DNA of 64,000 bases from Streptomyces caniferus (GCF_009811555.1 NZ_BLIN01000002.1:1-64000), one strand, 5' to 3'; positions 37,567 through 46,961 are shown, numbered from the stretch's first letter. Translations and numbers: made by a program. Notes: generated from the letters alone by a model not told the origin.

Positions 37567-37660
37567 GCAACAAGGGTAGGCGGTACGGGAAGTACCTCCC
37601 GACCCCGGAGTCTTCGGGCCGGCTCCGGCCCCGGGCATGCCGGGACGCGGGCGGCCCGCT

Positions 37661-38221
37661 CTACAGGGCCAGCACGATGGCGGCGCCGACACCGCCCGCC
37701 ACCAGCGCGAAGGCCGCGCTGCCCAGGCCGCCGTGCCCCCAGCGGAAGGGGCGGTCGAGGGCGAAGCGGCCGGGGCCGGTGGCCGCGACGGCCAGCGCGA
37801 CGACGGCGATGGTCAGGGGATATTCGATACCGCCGGTCATCGCCCAGAGTCCCTGGGACGCCGAGGTGGCCATGGCGTTGATCATCACCCCGATGAGGGC
37901 GGCGGCCGCGAGGGGCGTGAGCAGCCCCACGGCGAGGCCGAGGCCGCCGAGGAGTTCCGAGACCCCGGCGAGGCATGCGAAGAACTCGCCGGGGCGGTAG
38001 CCGAGGGCCGCGAAACCCTTGCCAGTGGCGGCAAGGCCGTGGCCACCGAAGATGCCGAAGAGCTTCTGGGCGCCGTGGCCGGCCAGGATCAGTCCGACGG
38101 CCAGGCGCAGGAGGAGCAGGCCGAGGTCGGCGACGAGCGGGGGTGAGCGGAGGGTGTCGGGCCGGGCCTGGGTATCCGTCCTGGGCTCGGTGTGCGGTTT
38201 CAGGGGTCTCAGCGGTTTCAT
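37661..38221 (-). CDS. DoxX family membrane protein
   Basis: A four-helix inner-membrane protein of 186 residues: [22 protein letters not shown] (the DoxX signature), then [34 protein letters not shown] and a C-terminal [18 protein letters not shown]. Family members take part in redox or thiol stress complexes. The ATG at 38221 is chosen; an in-frame ATG ten codons upstream also exists. It lies upstream of miaB on the same strand (94-nt gap) and is divergent from the TAXI gene across a 323-nt gap (38222-38544). That gap holds a 16-bp palindrome GCACCGGCGCCGGTGC at 38268 but no gene I can support. Confidence 0.88.
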   Translation of the reverse strand: MKPLRPLKPHTEPRTDTQARPDTLRSPPLVADLGLLLLRLAVGLILAGHGAQKLFGIFGGHGLAATGKGFAALGYRPGEFFACLAGVSELLGGLGLAVGLLTPLAAAALIGVMINAMATSASQGLWAMTGGIEYPLTIAVVALAVAATGPGRFALDRPFRWGHGGLGSAAFALVAGGVGAAIVLAL

Positions 38222-38544
38222 GGGGGTTCGCTTCCCGCACCGGCGCGTCATGGGGCCGCGGTGCCGAGCACCGGCGCCGGTGCGCTCATGGTGGAGGGGA
38301 TCGCGTACGGTGCGCGCCGGTCGGCGCGCGGTGGGAGACGTGCCAGGTCCCCGCTACGTCGAGAGGTCGGGAGGGCAGGACCCTCCACCCCCGATCGTGC
38401 TACGCGAAGCGCCGTCTGCAAAGGGCGGTCGCCCGCGCCGGGGCGAGCGACCGCGGGCGCATGCCCCCGCAGGAGAGGCAGCGCACTTCCGCGGAAGGCC
38501 CCTGCCCCTCCCTTTCCGGCCGCGGTACTGGCAGGATCCCGCCC

Positions 38545-39540
38545 ATGGTCACCGCACTCTCCCGCACCGGCCGCCGGGCCTCCCAGGCGGCGCTCGCGGC
38601 ACTGGTCGCCCTCGGGCTGGCGCTGTGGTGGCTGCTGGCGATGGGCGGTGAGCCCACGCCCAGCGGCCGGCTGACGCTGGCGACGGGCGTGCCGACCGGG
38701 GTGTACGCCCGCTACGGGGAGCTGCTCAAGCAGGACCTGGCCCACGACCTGCCGGATGTCGATCTGCGGCTGGCCCGCAGCGAGGGCTCCATCGACAATC
38801 TGCGGCAACTGGTCTCGGGGCACGCGGAGTTCGCCATCGCGACGGCCGACGCGGTCGCGGCGTACCAGGTCAGGGGCGAGGCGGGCGCGGACCGGCTGCG
38901 GGCCTGTGCGCGGCTGTACGACGACTACATGCAGCTGGTGGTGCCGAAGAAGTCCGCGGTGCGCTCGACGAAGGACCTGCGGCGGCTGCGGGTGGGCGTG
39001 GGGACCGACGGCTCCGGCGTGCAGCTGATCACCCGGCGGCTGCTGGAGGCGGCCGGGCTGGACTTCCACAAGGACATCGAGCCGGTGCGGGTCGGCATCG
39101 ACCAGATGCCGAAGCTGCTGGAACAGCACAAGCTGGATGCCTTCTTCTGGTCCGGCGGACTGCCGACGACGGCCGTCCAGCGGCTGGCACAGCGCTTCCC
39201 GGTGCGGCTGGTCCAGCTCGGGGACCTGAGCGCCGCGCTGCACCGGCAGGGCGAGCGCACCCGCTACTACCGCGCGGCGGTGATGCCCGCCGACGCCTAC
39301 CCCCTGGCCCAGGACGGGCAGGCGGTGAAGACGATCGCGGTGGCGAATCTGCTGGTCACGACGGACCGCGAGGATGCGGTGATGGCCCAGGGCATCACCC
39401 GTACGGTCATCGACAGCCGGGACTGGATCGGGCGCCAGGTGCATGCCGCGCAGAAGGTGGATCTGCGGACGGCGGTGTTCACCGACCCGCTGGAGCTCCA
39501 CGAGGGTGCCCGGCGCTATTACCTGTCCCAGAAGCCCTGA
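38545..39540 (+). CDS. TAXI-family solute-binding protein
   Basis: A periplasmic-binding-type protein of 331 residues anchored by an N-terminal hydrophobic segment (ALAALVALGLALWWLLAM, ~15-33). Family motifs: LATGVPTGVYARYGELL, SEGSIDNLRQLVSGHAEFAIATADAV, LYDDYMQLVVPK, RVGVGTDGSGVQ, FFWSGGLPTTAV. TAXI proteins usually feed a TRAP transporter, but no DctM-like permease is visible here. It may act alone as a sensor or serve a distant system. AGGA lies 13 nt before the ATG at 38545. It ends at a convergent terminator with the cold-shock gene. Confidence 0.88.
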   Translation: MVTALSRTGRRASQAALAALVALGLALWWLLAMGGEPTPSGRLTLATGVPTGVYARYGELLKQDLAHDLPDVDLRLARSEGSIDNLRQLVSGHAEFAIATADAVAAYQVRGEAGADRLRACARLYDDYMQLVVPKKSAVRSTKDLRRLRVGVGTDGSGVQLITRRLLEAAGLDFHKDIEPVRVGIDQMPKLLEQHKLDAFFWSGGLPTTAVQRLAQRFPVRLVQLGDLSAALHRQGERTRYYRAAVMPADAYPLAQDGQAVKTIAVANLLVTTDREDAVMAQGITRTVIDSRDWIGRQVHAAQKVDLRTAVFTDPLELHEGARRYYLSQKP

Positions 39541-39605
39541 GCCGGCCGCGCCGGACCCGCGGTCTCCCCGCGCGGCCGGCGAGCGGACGGGGCCCGCAAA
39601 CGGAC

Positions 39606-39640
39606 CGGGGCCCGCACCGGACTGGCCGGTGCGGGCCCCG
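39606..39640. terminator. Bidirectional terminator between TAXI protein gene and cold-shock gene
   Basis: A perfect 15-bp stem (39606-39620 with 39626-39640), loop ACTGG, lies between converging genes. Confidence 0.92.
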
Positions 39641-39659
39641 ATCACGGGACGCGAGAGCG

Positions 39660-39863
39660 TCAGGCGGCGACGATGTTCTCCGCCTGCGGGCCCTTCGGGC
39701 CCTGGGTCACGTCGAAGGTGACCTTCTGGCCCTCGAGGAGCTCACGGAAGCCCTGGGCGGCGATGTTCGAGTAGTGGGCGAAGACGTCGGGGCCGCCGCC
39801 GTCCTGCTCGATGAAGCCGAAGCCCTTTTCCGAGTTGAACCACTTGACGGTGCCGGAAGCCAT
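39660..39863 (-). CDS. Cold-shock protein (CspA family)
   Basis: A 67-residue OB-fold RNA chaperone. RNP1 (KGFGFIEQ) and RNP2-like (DVFAHYSNI) are present: [20 protein letters not shown] at the start, ending PQAENIVAA. The ATG at 39863 has an ideal AAGGAG. The ~235-nt gap upstream is AT-richer than its surroundings and holds a TCCGGA..TCCGGT hairpin, so a long regulated 5' leader like those of cold-shock genes is likely (inference). Streptomyces carry many paralogues, so no specific symbol is given. Confidence 0.95.
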   Translation of the reverse strand: MASGTVKWFNSEKGFGFIEQDGGGPDVFAHYSNIAAQGFRELLEGQKVTFDVTQGPKGPQAENIVAA

Positions 39864-40100
39864 GTTTTTCTCCTTCATGGGGCAAGCCGGAGACCACACT
39901 GCGCGGCCTCCTTGTCGCCGAGATGATTGCCCCATACCGGAACAGGTCCGGAAAACAAGGAACGCCCGGGGCTTCAGCCTCCGGGCGCGCACAAAGTTCA
40001 TCATGGGTACCACAACTGCAACGCCGTTCACGGTAGCACAGGTGGCGGGGAGGATCGAGGACCGTGCCGGCGGCGCCCCCGTATCCCGTGCCCGCCGCCC

Positions 40101-41516
40101 TCACGGCCCGGTGCGCGGCACGGTGACGGTGACCTTCAGCCCGTGCGGGGGATGCGGGGCGTAGTCGATGGTGGCGCCGCCCGCGGCCAGCAGGGCGCGG
40201 GTGATCGACAGGCCGAGCCCGGAGCCGGAGACGTTCTGGTGGCGGCCGCTGCGCCAGAAGCGGTCACCGACCCGGGCGAGTTCGTCCTCGGCCAGGCCGG
40301 GGCCACGGTCGGCGACGGTGACATGGACGCGCTCGCCCTCCGGCGTGACGGCGACGGTGACCGGCCGGCCCTCCGGGGTGAACTTCAGGGCGTTGTCGAC
40401 GACGGCGTCCAGCGCGCTGGACAGCGCGATCGGGTCGGCCCAGCCGGTGACGGCGGGCTGCCCCTCGTAGGTGAGGAGCACCCCCTTGTCGTCGGCCAGC
40501 GGGCGCCAGGAGTCGACGCGCTCGGCGGCCAGCGCCGCGACGTCGGTGAGCTGGAGGTCGGCGGCGGAGTGTTCGGCGAGCGCGAGGTCGAGCAGATCGT
40601 CCAGGACGCGGGCCAGCCGCTTGCCCTCCGTGCGCACCGAGGCGATCTCCGCGTTGCCGTCGGGGAGTTCGAGGGCCAGCAGCTCGATGCGCAGCAGCAG
40701 CGCGGACAGCGGGTTGCGCAGCTGGTGGGAGGCGTCGGCGACGAAGGCGCGCTGCTGCTCCAGGACGTCTTCGACGTTGTCGGCCATCTCGTTGAACGAG
40801 CGGGCCAGCCGGCGCAGTTCGGGCGGGCCCGCGGTGGCCGCCACCCGGGCGTTCATCCGGCCGGTGGCGATGTCGTGGCTGGCCGCGTCCAGGACCCGTA
40901 CCGGCCGCAGCACCCAGCCGGTGAGGCGGATGGCCGCGGCGACGGCGACGAGCATGGCCGCGCACTCCCCGGCCGCGATCAGCAGCCAGCTGCGCAGGAC
41001 GCGGGAGCGCATCTGTGCGGTGGGCGAATCGGTCATGACGACGGCGACCACGTCGCCGTCGCGGATCACCGGTGAGGCGACCGGAATGCGGCCGGTGTCG
41101 TCCCAGGGCCAGATCTGGTGCGGGTCGTGGCTGCGACGGCCGGCCAGCGCCTCCCTGAAGGCCTGGGCGCTCTCGCCGTCGCGGGGGGCCGGCGTACCGG
41201 ACGGGGCGGCGGCCATCGGGGTGTGATCGCGGTAGAAGACACCGGCACGTATGCCGTAGAGGCCGTAGTAGCGCGCGAGCTCGGTACGGAGGGTGGCGCG
41301 CCGCTCGTCCTCCTCGGGGGTCTTGCCGTCGGCGTCCCCGGCGGGGCGGGCGGTGACGAACTGGGCGAGGGAGGCGAAGCGGGCGGCGTCGTCGATCCGG
41401 TCGATGACCACCCGCTGCTGCTCCACACCGGCCGTGATGACGCCCAGCGGGATGCCCAGCGCGAGGAGCACACCGGCCATGAGGACGATGAGGAGCGGCA
41501 GGAGTCGGGTGCGCAC
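40101..41516 (-). CDS. gluK: Sensor histidine kinase, probable glutamate sensor
   Basis: A membrane kinase of 471 residues. TM1 (~4-30, LLIVLMAGVLLALGIPLGVI), an extracytoplasmic sensor of ~140 residues, TM2 (~177-200), HAMP (LRPVRVLDAASHDIATGRM), a dimerisation/phosphorylation helix with His264 (DASHQLRNPLSAL), and an ATPase domain with DNALKFTPEG, DRGPGLAEDE and GSGLGLSITRAL. It lies 16 nt after the response regulator gene. The name rests on position: the pair is divergent from gluABCD, as for GluR-GluK of S. coelicolor, reported to sense glutamate. The ligand cannot be read from sequence. Confidence 0.9.
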   Translation of the reverse strand: MRTRLLPLLIVLMAGVLLALGIPLGVITAGVEQQRVVIDRIDDAARFASLAQFVTARPAGDADGKTPEEDERRATLRTELARYYGLYGIRAGVFYRDHTPMAAAPSGTPAPRDGESAQAFREALAGRRSHDPHQIWPWDDTGRIPVASPVIRDGDVVAVVMTDSPTAQMRSRVLRSWLLIAAGECAAMLVAVAAAIRLTGWVLRPVRVLDAASHDIATGRMNARVAATAGPPELRRLARSFNEMADNVEDVLEQQRAFVADASHQLRNPLSALLLRIELLALELPDGNAEIASVRTEGKRLARVLDDLLDLALAEHSAADLQLTDVAALAAERVDSWRPLADDKGVLLTYEGQPAVTGWADPIALSSALDAVVDNALKFTPEGRPVTVAVTPEGERVHVTVADRGPGLAEDELARVGDRFWRSGRHQNVSGSGLGLSITRALLAAGGATIDYAPHPPHGLKVTVTVPRTGP

Positions 41517-41532
41517 GTGGTCGCGGCGGCCT

Positions 41533-42273
41533 TCAGGAGGCCGGGGAGGCGGGCAGCCGCGGCCCCGCGCCGGCGGCCGGGACGACCAGGCGGTAGCCGA
41601 CGCCGCGGACCGTCTCGATCAGGGCGGGCATCCGCAGTTTGGCGCGCAGCGAGGCGATGTGGACCTCCAGGGTCCGGCCGGTGCCCTCCCAGCTCGTGCG
41701 CCACACCTCGCTGATGATCTGCTCCCGGCGGAAGACCACTCCGGGGCGCTGGGCGAGCAGCGCGAGCAGGTCGAACTCCTTGCGGGTGAGCGGGACCGCC
41801 GAGCCGTCCACGGACACCTGGCGGGTGGGGAGTTCGACGGTGACCGCGCCCAGCCGCAGCGCCTCCTCGGGGGCACCCTCCTCGACGGGCGGCTCCACGC
41901 CGCCGGTCGCGTTGCGCCGGCTCACCGCATGGATGCGGGCCAGCAGCTCACCGGTGTCGTACGGCTTGACCACATAGTCGTCGGCGCCGAGGTTGAGGCC
42001 GTGGATGCGGGAGCGCACGTCGGAGCGCGCGGTGACCATGATGACGGGGATGGCGCAGATCTTGCGTATCCGGCCGCACACCTCGAAACCGTCCTGGTCG
42101 GGCAGCCCGAGGTCGAGCAGCACCACCGCGAACGGTTCCGCGTGGTCGGGCAGCAGGGCCTTGAGGGCCTCCTCGCCGTTGCGTGCGTGCACGACGGACA
42201 GGCCGTGCTTGGCGAGCACCGCGGACAGGGCCGCGGCGACATGATCGTCGTCCTCGACGAGCAGCAGTCTCAT
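41533..42273 (-). CDS. gluR: OmpR/PhoB-type response regulator, partner of the adjacent kinase
   Basis: A 246-residue protein. The receiver domain has acidic Asp8/Asp9, phosphoacceptor Asp54 (VVLLDLGLPDQDG) and the Lys of VVKPYDTGEL. The C-terminal winged helix carries TRKEFDLLALLAQRPG and the VEVHIASLRAKL-like recognition region. First gene of the pair. It is divergent from gluA across 274 nt, a gap that should contain the controlled promoters; I did not find a clean direct repeat to name as its site. Confidence 0.92.
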   Translation of the reverse strand: MRLLLVEDDDHVAAALSAVLAKHGLSVVHARNGEEALKALLPDHAEPFAVVLLDLGLPDQDGFEVCGRIRKICAIPVIMVTARSDVRSRIHGLNLGADDYVVKPYDTGELLARIHAVSRRNATGGVEPPVEEGAPEEALRLGAVTVELPTRQVSVDGSAVPLTRKEFDLLALLAQRPGVVFRREQIISEVWRTSWEGTGRTLEVHIASLRAKLRMPALIETVRGVGYRLVVPAAGAGPRLPASPAS

Positions 42274-42547
42274 CGGACCTCCTCCCGGGGTGCGCTTCTA
42301 CAGGCCACAGGGCATCTACGGTGATACGAGGCATGCGCGTCAAGAGCAGGTCACCTGACGGCCGCCATCCGTTACCCAGCCGGTACGCCGAGGGAAACGG
42401 ACCCCGTCGCCCTCCGGACACCCCGCTTGACGCAGAGTGTCCGTTTGCGGCCGGATCGTTATCCTCAAGTTCCCCTCAGAACTGATGACGCTGGTCTCAG
42501 GGCGTTACTAGGGTCCTCCCAACCGAGGAGGACGGAGCTACACGCCG

Positions 42548-43333
42548 ATGAGCGAAGTATCGGTGACCAAGAACGCCGAGGGTCCCGCGCCGGCAGCGGA
42601 CCAGCTGGTCGTGCTGGACAACGTGAACAAGCACTTCGGCGCGCTGCACGTGCTCCAGGACATCGACCTGACGATCCACCGCGGCGAAGTCGTCGTCGTG
42701 ATCGGGCCTTCGGGCTCCGGCAAGTCGACGCTCTGCCGCACGATCAACCGCCTGGAGACCATAGACACCGGCAGCATCACGATCGACGGCAAGCCGTTGC
42801 CGCAGGAGGGACGGGAGCTGGCCCGGCTGCGCGCCGACGTGGGCATGGTCTTCCAGTCGTTCAACCTGTTCGCGCACAAGACGGTGCTCGAGAACGTGAT
42901 GCTGGGGCAGACCAAGGTCCGCAGGACGGACAAGGCCGCCGCCATGACGAAGGCCCGGGCGCTGCTCGACCGGGTCGGCGTCGGCACCCAGGCGGACAAG
43001 TACCCCGCACAGCTCTCCGGCGGTCAGCAGCAGCGTGTGGCGATCGCCCGCGCGCTGGCGATGGACCCGAAGGTGATGCTGTTCGACGAGCCGACGTCCG
43101 CGCTGGACCCGGAAATGATCAACGAGGTGCTGGACGTGATGCAGCAGCTCGCCCGGGACGGCATGACCATGATCGTGGTCACCCATGAGATGGGGTTCGC
43201 GCGCTCCGCGGCGAACCGGGTCGTCTTCATGGCGGACGGCCGCATCGTCGAAGAGGCTGAGCCGAACCAGTTCTTCAACAACCCGCGCAGCGACCGCGCC
43301 AAGGACTTCCTGTCGAAGATCCTCCATCACTGA
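42548..43333 (+). CDS. gluA: Glutamate ABC transporter ATP-binding protein
   Basis: The ATPase of the amino-acid uptake complex, 261 residues. Walker [11 protein letters not shown]-loop [12 protein letters not shown], signature LSGGQQQR, Walker [16 protein letters not shown]-loop VVTHEMGF. The ~18-residue N-terminal extension ([17 protein letters not shown]) is longer than in GlnQ. ATG 42548 follows GAGGACGG. First of gluABCD. Confidence 0.95.
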   Translation: MSEVSVTKNAEGPAPAADQLVVLDNVNKHFGALHVLQDIDLTIHRGEVVVVIGPSGSGKSTLCRTINRLETIDTGSITIDGKPLPQEGRELARLRADVGMVFQSFNLFAHKTVLENVMLGQTKVRRTDKAAAMTKARALLDRVGVGTQADKYPAQLSGGQQQRVAIARALAMDPKVMLFDEPTSALDPEMINEVLDVMQQLARDGMTMIVVTHEMGFARSAANRVVFMADGRIVEEAEPNQFFNNPRSDRAKDFLSKILHH

Positions 43334-43389
43334 GGCCGTAGTTGGGCCACCATCATTGCCAACACTTGTTGAACCAAAGGATGTTCACC

Positions 43390-44298
43390 ATGAGGATGCG
43401 TAAGACGGCTGCGGCCGGTGCGGTGGTGCTCGCGCTGGCGGCCACGGCGACTGCGTGCGGCGGCGAGAAGGGCACGGCGGGCGACAAGCCGGCCGGCGGG
43501 GACGTCTACAGCGGCACCTACAAGGTCTCGGCCCCGAAGATCGACTCGGCGGTGCTGAAGAAGGCCCAGAAGGCCAAGAAGATCGTCGTCGGCGTCAAGG
43601 CGGACCAGCCGTTCCTGGGCTTCAAGGACCCCGCCACCGGCAAGTACTCCGGGTTCGACATCGAGATCGCCAAGATGGTCGCGGCCGACCTGGGCTTCTC
43701 CGCGAAGCAGATCAGCTTCCAGACGGTCGACTCCAACGTCCGTGAGACCACCATCTCCCACGGCCAGGTCGACTACTACGTCGGTACGTACACGATCAAC
43801 GACGAGCGCAAGAAGCAGGTCGGCTTCGCGGGCCCGTACTACACCGCCGGTGCGGACCTCCTCGTGCGCAAGGACGACAAGGCCATCACCGGGCCGGACT
43901 CGCTCAAGGGCAAGAAGGTCTGCTCGATCGTCGGCTCGACTCCGCTCCAGGAGATCAAGAAGCCGAAGTACGGCGCCAAGACCAACGAGATGTCGAAGTA
44001 CTCGGACTGCGTGAAGTCCCTGCTCGACGGACAGGTCGACGCGGTCACCACCGACGACGCGATCCTCAAGGGCTACGCCGCCCAGCGCCCGGAGAAGCTC
44101 CGGGTCGTCGGCAAGCCCTTCACCAAGGAGCCCTACGGCGTCGGCATGGACAAGGACGACAAGGCGCTGCGTGACGCGATCACCAGCGCCCTGGAGAAGC
44201 ACATCAAGAACGGCGACTACCAGAAGGCGTACGAAGGCACGCTCGGCAAGTCGGGCTCGAAGTACGTCGCCCCGCAGACGCCGCTGCCCCGCTACTGA
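43390..44298 (+). CDS. gluB: Glutamate-binding lipoprotein of the ABC transporter
   Basis: The extracellular substrate-binding protein, 302 residues. Its signal peptide has a lipobox (LALAATATAC), then a type II binding fold with IVVGVKADQPFLGFKDP, YSGFDIEIAKMVAADLG, DYYVGTYTINDERKKQVGFAGPYY and GKKVCSIVGSTPLQ. The start is taken at ATG 43390 (AAGGA at 43375). In-frame ATGs at 43381 and 43396 are alternatives. It is followed by a strong hairpin before gluC, which would favour excess binding protein over permease. Confidence 0.95.
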   Translation: MRMRKTAAAGAVVLALAATATACGGEKGTAGDKPAGGDVYSGTYKVSAPKIDSAVLKKAQKAKKIVVGVKADQPFLGFKDPATGKYSGFDIEIAKMVAADLGFSAKQISFQTVDSNVRETTISHGQVDYYVGTYTINDERKKQVGFAGPYYTAGADLLVRKDDKAITGPDSLKGKKVCSIVGSTPLQEIKKPKYGAKTNEMSKYSDCVKSLLDGQVDAVTTDDAILKGYAAQRPEKLRVVGKPFTKEPYGVGMDKDDKALRDAITSALEKHIKNGDYQKAYEGTLGKSGSKYVAPQTPLPRY

Positions 44299-44324
44299 GG
44301 CGCCGGCAGCCTCTTGACTGCGCC

Positions 44325-44359
44325 GCCCCGCATGCCCGCCGTGGCCGGGTGTGCGGGGC
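44325..44359 (+). terminator. Intercistronic hairpin between gluB and gluC
   Basis: 44325-44338 pairs with 44346-44359 (14 pairs, two of them G.U) around a 7-nt loop, within the 127-nt gluB-gluC gap. It probably causes partial termination or protects the gluAB transcript from 3' decay. Confidence 0.7.
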
Positions 44360-44425
44360 GCGCTGGCTTCCCCCGCTCCCCGCCCCTCTTCCCGCCGTCG
44401 ACCTGACCGCTACCGCGGAGACCCC

Positions 44426-45073
44426 ATGAACGTACTCCTCGATCATCTGCCCGAGTTCCGTGACGGGTTCCTCGGAACCCTGGCGATCACTGGGGCCAGT
44501 GCGCTGCTGGCTCTGGTCCTCGGCGTACTCATAGCCAGCTTCCGGGTCTCTCCGATACCGCCGCTGCGGGCCTTCGGGACGGCCTGGGTGACGCTGCTGC
44601 GCAACACGCCGCTGACCCTGCTCTTCCTCGTCGCGGTGTTCGTCGTACCGCAGATCCTGGTACCCGGCGCGAGCCCGTTCGTGCTGGCCACGCTGGCACT
44701 CGGCTTCTACACCTCGGCGTTCGTGTGCGAGGCGGTGCGCTCCGGCATCAACACCGTGCCGCTGGGGCAGGCCGAGGCCGCCCGCTCGATCGGCATGACC
44801 TTCTCGCAGACGCTGCGCCTGATCGTGCTCCCGCAGGCCACCCGCACCGTCCTGTCGCCGCTGAGCAGCATCTTCATCGCCATGACGAAGAACTCCGCGA
44901 TCGCGGGTGCGTTCAGCGTCGGCGAGCTGTTCGGCGTCGCCAAGCTGCTCAGCGACCAGGGGTACGCCATCGCCTGGATCTTCCTGTGGGTCGCCCTCGC
45001 CTACCTCGTCATCACCTTCTCCATCAGCGGTCTGTTCCGGCTGCTGGAGCGCCGGCTGGGAGTGGGCCGATGA
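44426..45073 (+). CDS. gluC: Glutamate ABC transporter permease (first)
   Basis: An inner-membrane permease of 215 residues with five to six helices. The EAA-type loop is visible: EAARSIGMTFSQTLRLIVLPQATRTVLSP, and SAFVCEAVRSGINTVPLGQ precedes it. GCGGAG sits before ATG 44426. It pairs with GluD and is energised by GluA. Confidence 0.95.
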   Translation: MNVLLDHLPEFRDGFLGTLAITGASALLALVLGVLIASFRVSPIPPLRAFGTAWVTLLRNTPLTLLFLVAVFVVPQILVPGASPFVLATLALGFYTSAFVCEAVRSGINTVPLGQAEAARSIGMTFSQTLRLIVLPQATRTVLSPLSSIFIAMTKNSAIAGAFSVGELFGVAKLLSDQGYAIAWIFLWVALAYLVITFSISGLFRLLERRLGVGR

Positions 45074-45146
45074 CCGGACACGACAGGCGGAACGGCATGA
45101 CGAGGGTGCCACGCACGGGCGAGGCGGAACGAAGTGAGGTAAAGGG

Positions 45147-46082
45147 ATGAGCGGGGCCAGCGTTCTCTACGACGTACCGGGGCCGAAGGCCAGGGTGCGC
45201 AACCGTCTCTACATGGTCGCCGGCTCCGTCGCGCTGCTGGCGTTGCTCGCCTTCGTCGTGCTGCGACTGGACGAGAAGGGCCAGTTCGACGCCGCGAAGT
45301 GGAACATCTTCAACTACGCGGGGGTGCGCACCAGCATCCGCGACGGTGTGCTCGCCACACTGGAGGTCTTCGCGATCGCGGCGGTGCTGTCGCTGGTCCT
45401 GGGCGTGGTGCTCGCGGTGGCGCGCCTGTCCGACCACAAGCCCGTCCGCTGGGTGGCGACCGGATTCATCGAGTTCTTCCGTGCCGTGCCTCTGCTGATC
45501 ACCGTCTACGCACTGTGGGTGATCATTCTCAGCAACCGGGAGGACCTCGGCTTCTCCGGAAACCAGGCGCAGTTCTGGGCCCTGGTCCTCGGACTGACGG
45601 TCTACAACGGCTCGGTGCAGGCCGAGGTGCTGCGGGCCGGCGTCAACTCCGTGCCCAAGGGACAGAGCGAGGCCGCCTACGCGCTGGGCATGAGCAAGAC
45701 GCAGGTCATGACGACCGTGCTGATCCCGCAGGCCGTCCGCGCGATGCTGCCGACGATCATCAGCCAGCTCGTGGTGACCCTCAAGGACACGTCCCTCGGC
45801 TACATCATTCTGTACGAGGAGCTGCTCTACAACGCCCGCTCGATCAGCACCAACATCATCGTCGACGGCGATGACACGTACGTCCCGGTGCTCATCGTCA
45901 CCGGCAGCATCTACGTCGCGATGTGTCTGGCCCTGTCCGCCCTCGCCAACTGGATCGAGCAGCGCGGCCGTCGCACCAAGACCGGTATCGGTGTCGCCGC
46001 CGCCGGCGAGCCGGTGGCAGCCACCGACGCCCTGGAGGTCAACGACGCCGTGCCCACCGCACCGGCGCGCAAGGAGAGCTGA
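45147..46082 (+). CDS. gluD: Glutamate ABC transporter permease (second)
   Basis: The second membrane subunit, 311 residues. It is longer than GluC because of N- and C-terminal cytosolic extensions (the C-terminal RRTKTGIGVAAAGEP region is polar). The coupling loop is SEAAYALGMSKTQVMTTVLIPQAVRAMLP, with FIEFFRAVPLLITVYALWVI upstream. ATG 45147 follows GAGGTAAAGGG. Last gene of the operon; the hairpin at 46111 ends it. Confidence 0.95.
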   Translation: MSGASVLYDVPGPKARVRNRLYMVAGSVALLALLAFVVLRLDEKGQFDAAKWNIFNYAGVRTSIRDGVLATLEVFAIAAVLSLVLGVVLAVARLSDHKPVRWVATGFIEFFRAVPLLITVYALWVIILSNREDLGFSGNQAQFWALVLGLTVYNGSVQAEVLRAGVNSVPKGQSEAAYALGMSKTQVMTTVLIPQAVRAMLPTIISQLVVTLKDTSLGYIILYEELLYNARSISTNIIVDGDDTYVPVLIVTGSIYVAMCLALSALANWIEQRGRRTKTGIGVAAAGEPVAATDALEVNDAVPTAPARKES

Positions 46083-46110
46083 CAGCGCGGCAGACCTCGC
46101 ACACGATCCG

Positions 46111-46135
46111 ACGGCGGCGCCCTTGGCGCCGCCGT
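46111..46135 (+). terminator. Terminator of gluABCD
   Basis: ACGGCGGCGCC (46111-46121) pairs perfectly with GGCGCCGCCGT (46125-46135), loop CTT, 28 nt past the gluD stop. Confidence 0.85.
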
Positions 46136-46224
46136 TCGGCGTTGCGGGGGGGGCGGGCGGCGCCGGGCAGGCTGCTTGTCGGTGGGCATTCGCTGCTCGC
46201 CGTTTTCCGCTCGGCCGGTTCCCG

Positions 46225-46264
46225 CGGCGGGTCCCGACGGAAAGCGGCGGGTCCCGACGGAAAG
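46225..46264. repeat. 20-bp exact tandem duplication
   Basis: Two adjacent identical 20-nt copies (46225-46244, 46245-46264), each starting CGGCGGGTCCC. They lie in the 459-nt gap after gluD, which otherwise holds the gluD terminator, an 8-G run near 46146 and no gene I can support. Confidence 0.9.
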
Positions 46265-46541
46265 AAGAGCACGAGTGCCGCATTGAGCGCCGATATCACG
46301 TAAAAACCGACTTCCCGCCCACAGCTCAATTGCCGGAAACAGGGAGACGCATTCCCCGTTCACCTTTTTGCACCATGCACAGGGGCGCGAAAAACAGCGG
46401 CGAGCAATCCGCACCGGAATTGCATGGACGCTACACCCGAAGGCCAACTAGGCTTCACGATCAAGAGGGTTGGCAATCGGCTTCCCGGGGAGCCCACGGG
46501 CGCGGAAGCCGATGCCCTCTCCATGCAAGGGGGACAGATAG

Positions 46542-46961
46542 ATGAAGAAGACTCTGCGTACTCTGGCCGTCGGCTCGATTGCCCTGACGTGCGTACTGAC
46601 GTCCGGAGCCGGCGCCCAGGCCGCTTCGGGCCACGGGAAGAAGTATCACGGGTGCACGAACTCCATCTCGGTCTGGCGCACCGGCGGCAAGGTCTACGCA
46701 CAGGGCAAGATGACCTGTAGCAACTCCCATTCCGTCCTGCGCCCCGACGCGGCACTCTCCTCGTACAAGAACGGGAAGCTCCAGGACATCAACATCCACG
46801 GGGAGAAGGGCTGCCCGGTGGCCAAGACGTGCACCTCCAAGAAAATCTCACTGAAGGCCCACAAGGGCTGGAGCTACCACGCCACGAACCCCGGAACGGC
46901 CGACGCCGACAACGTCTGGCCCATCAACACCAATGCGAGCGCCTGGTACAAGTACCGCTAA
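46542..46961 (+). CDS. Small secreted Cys-containing protein, unknown function
   Basis: Sec export is expected: MKKTLRTLAVGSIALTCVLTSGAGAQAAS is a clean signal peptide with AQA cleavage, leaving a ~110-residue mature domain. The mature part is basic (many Lys) and has four cysteines (HGCTN, KMTCSN, EKGCPVAKTC), enough for two disulfides. Aromatic pairs near the end (WSYHATNP, ASAWYKYR) suggest a compact extracellular fold. GGGGGAC lies before ATG 46542. The codon third positions are G/C but the protein is Lys/Asn-richer than its neighbours. It is a single-gene unit ending in a long hairpin at 47052. No family is recognised. Confidence 0.8.
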   Translation: MKKTLRTLAVGSIALTCVLTSGAGAQAASGHGKKYHGCTNSISVWRTGGKVYAQGKMTCSNSHSVLRPDAALSSYKNGKLQDINIHGEKGCPVAKTCTSKKISLKAHKGWSYHATNPGTADADNVWPINTNASAWYKYR

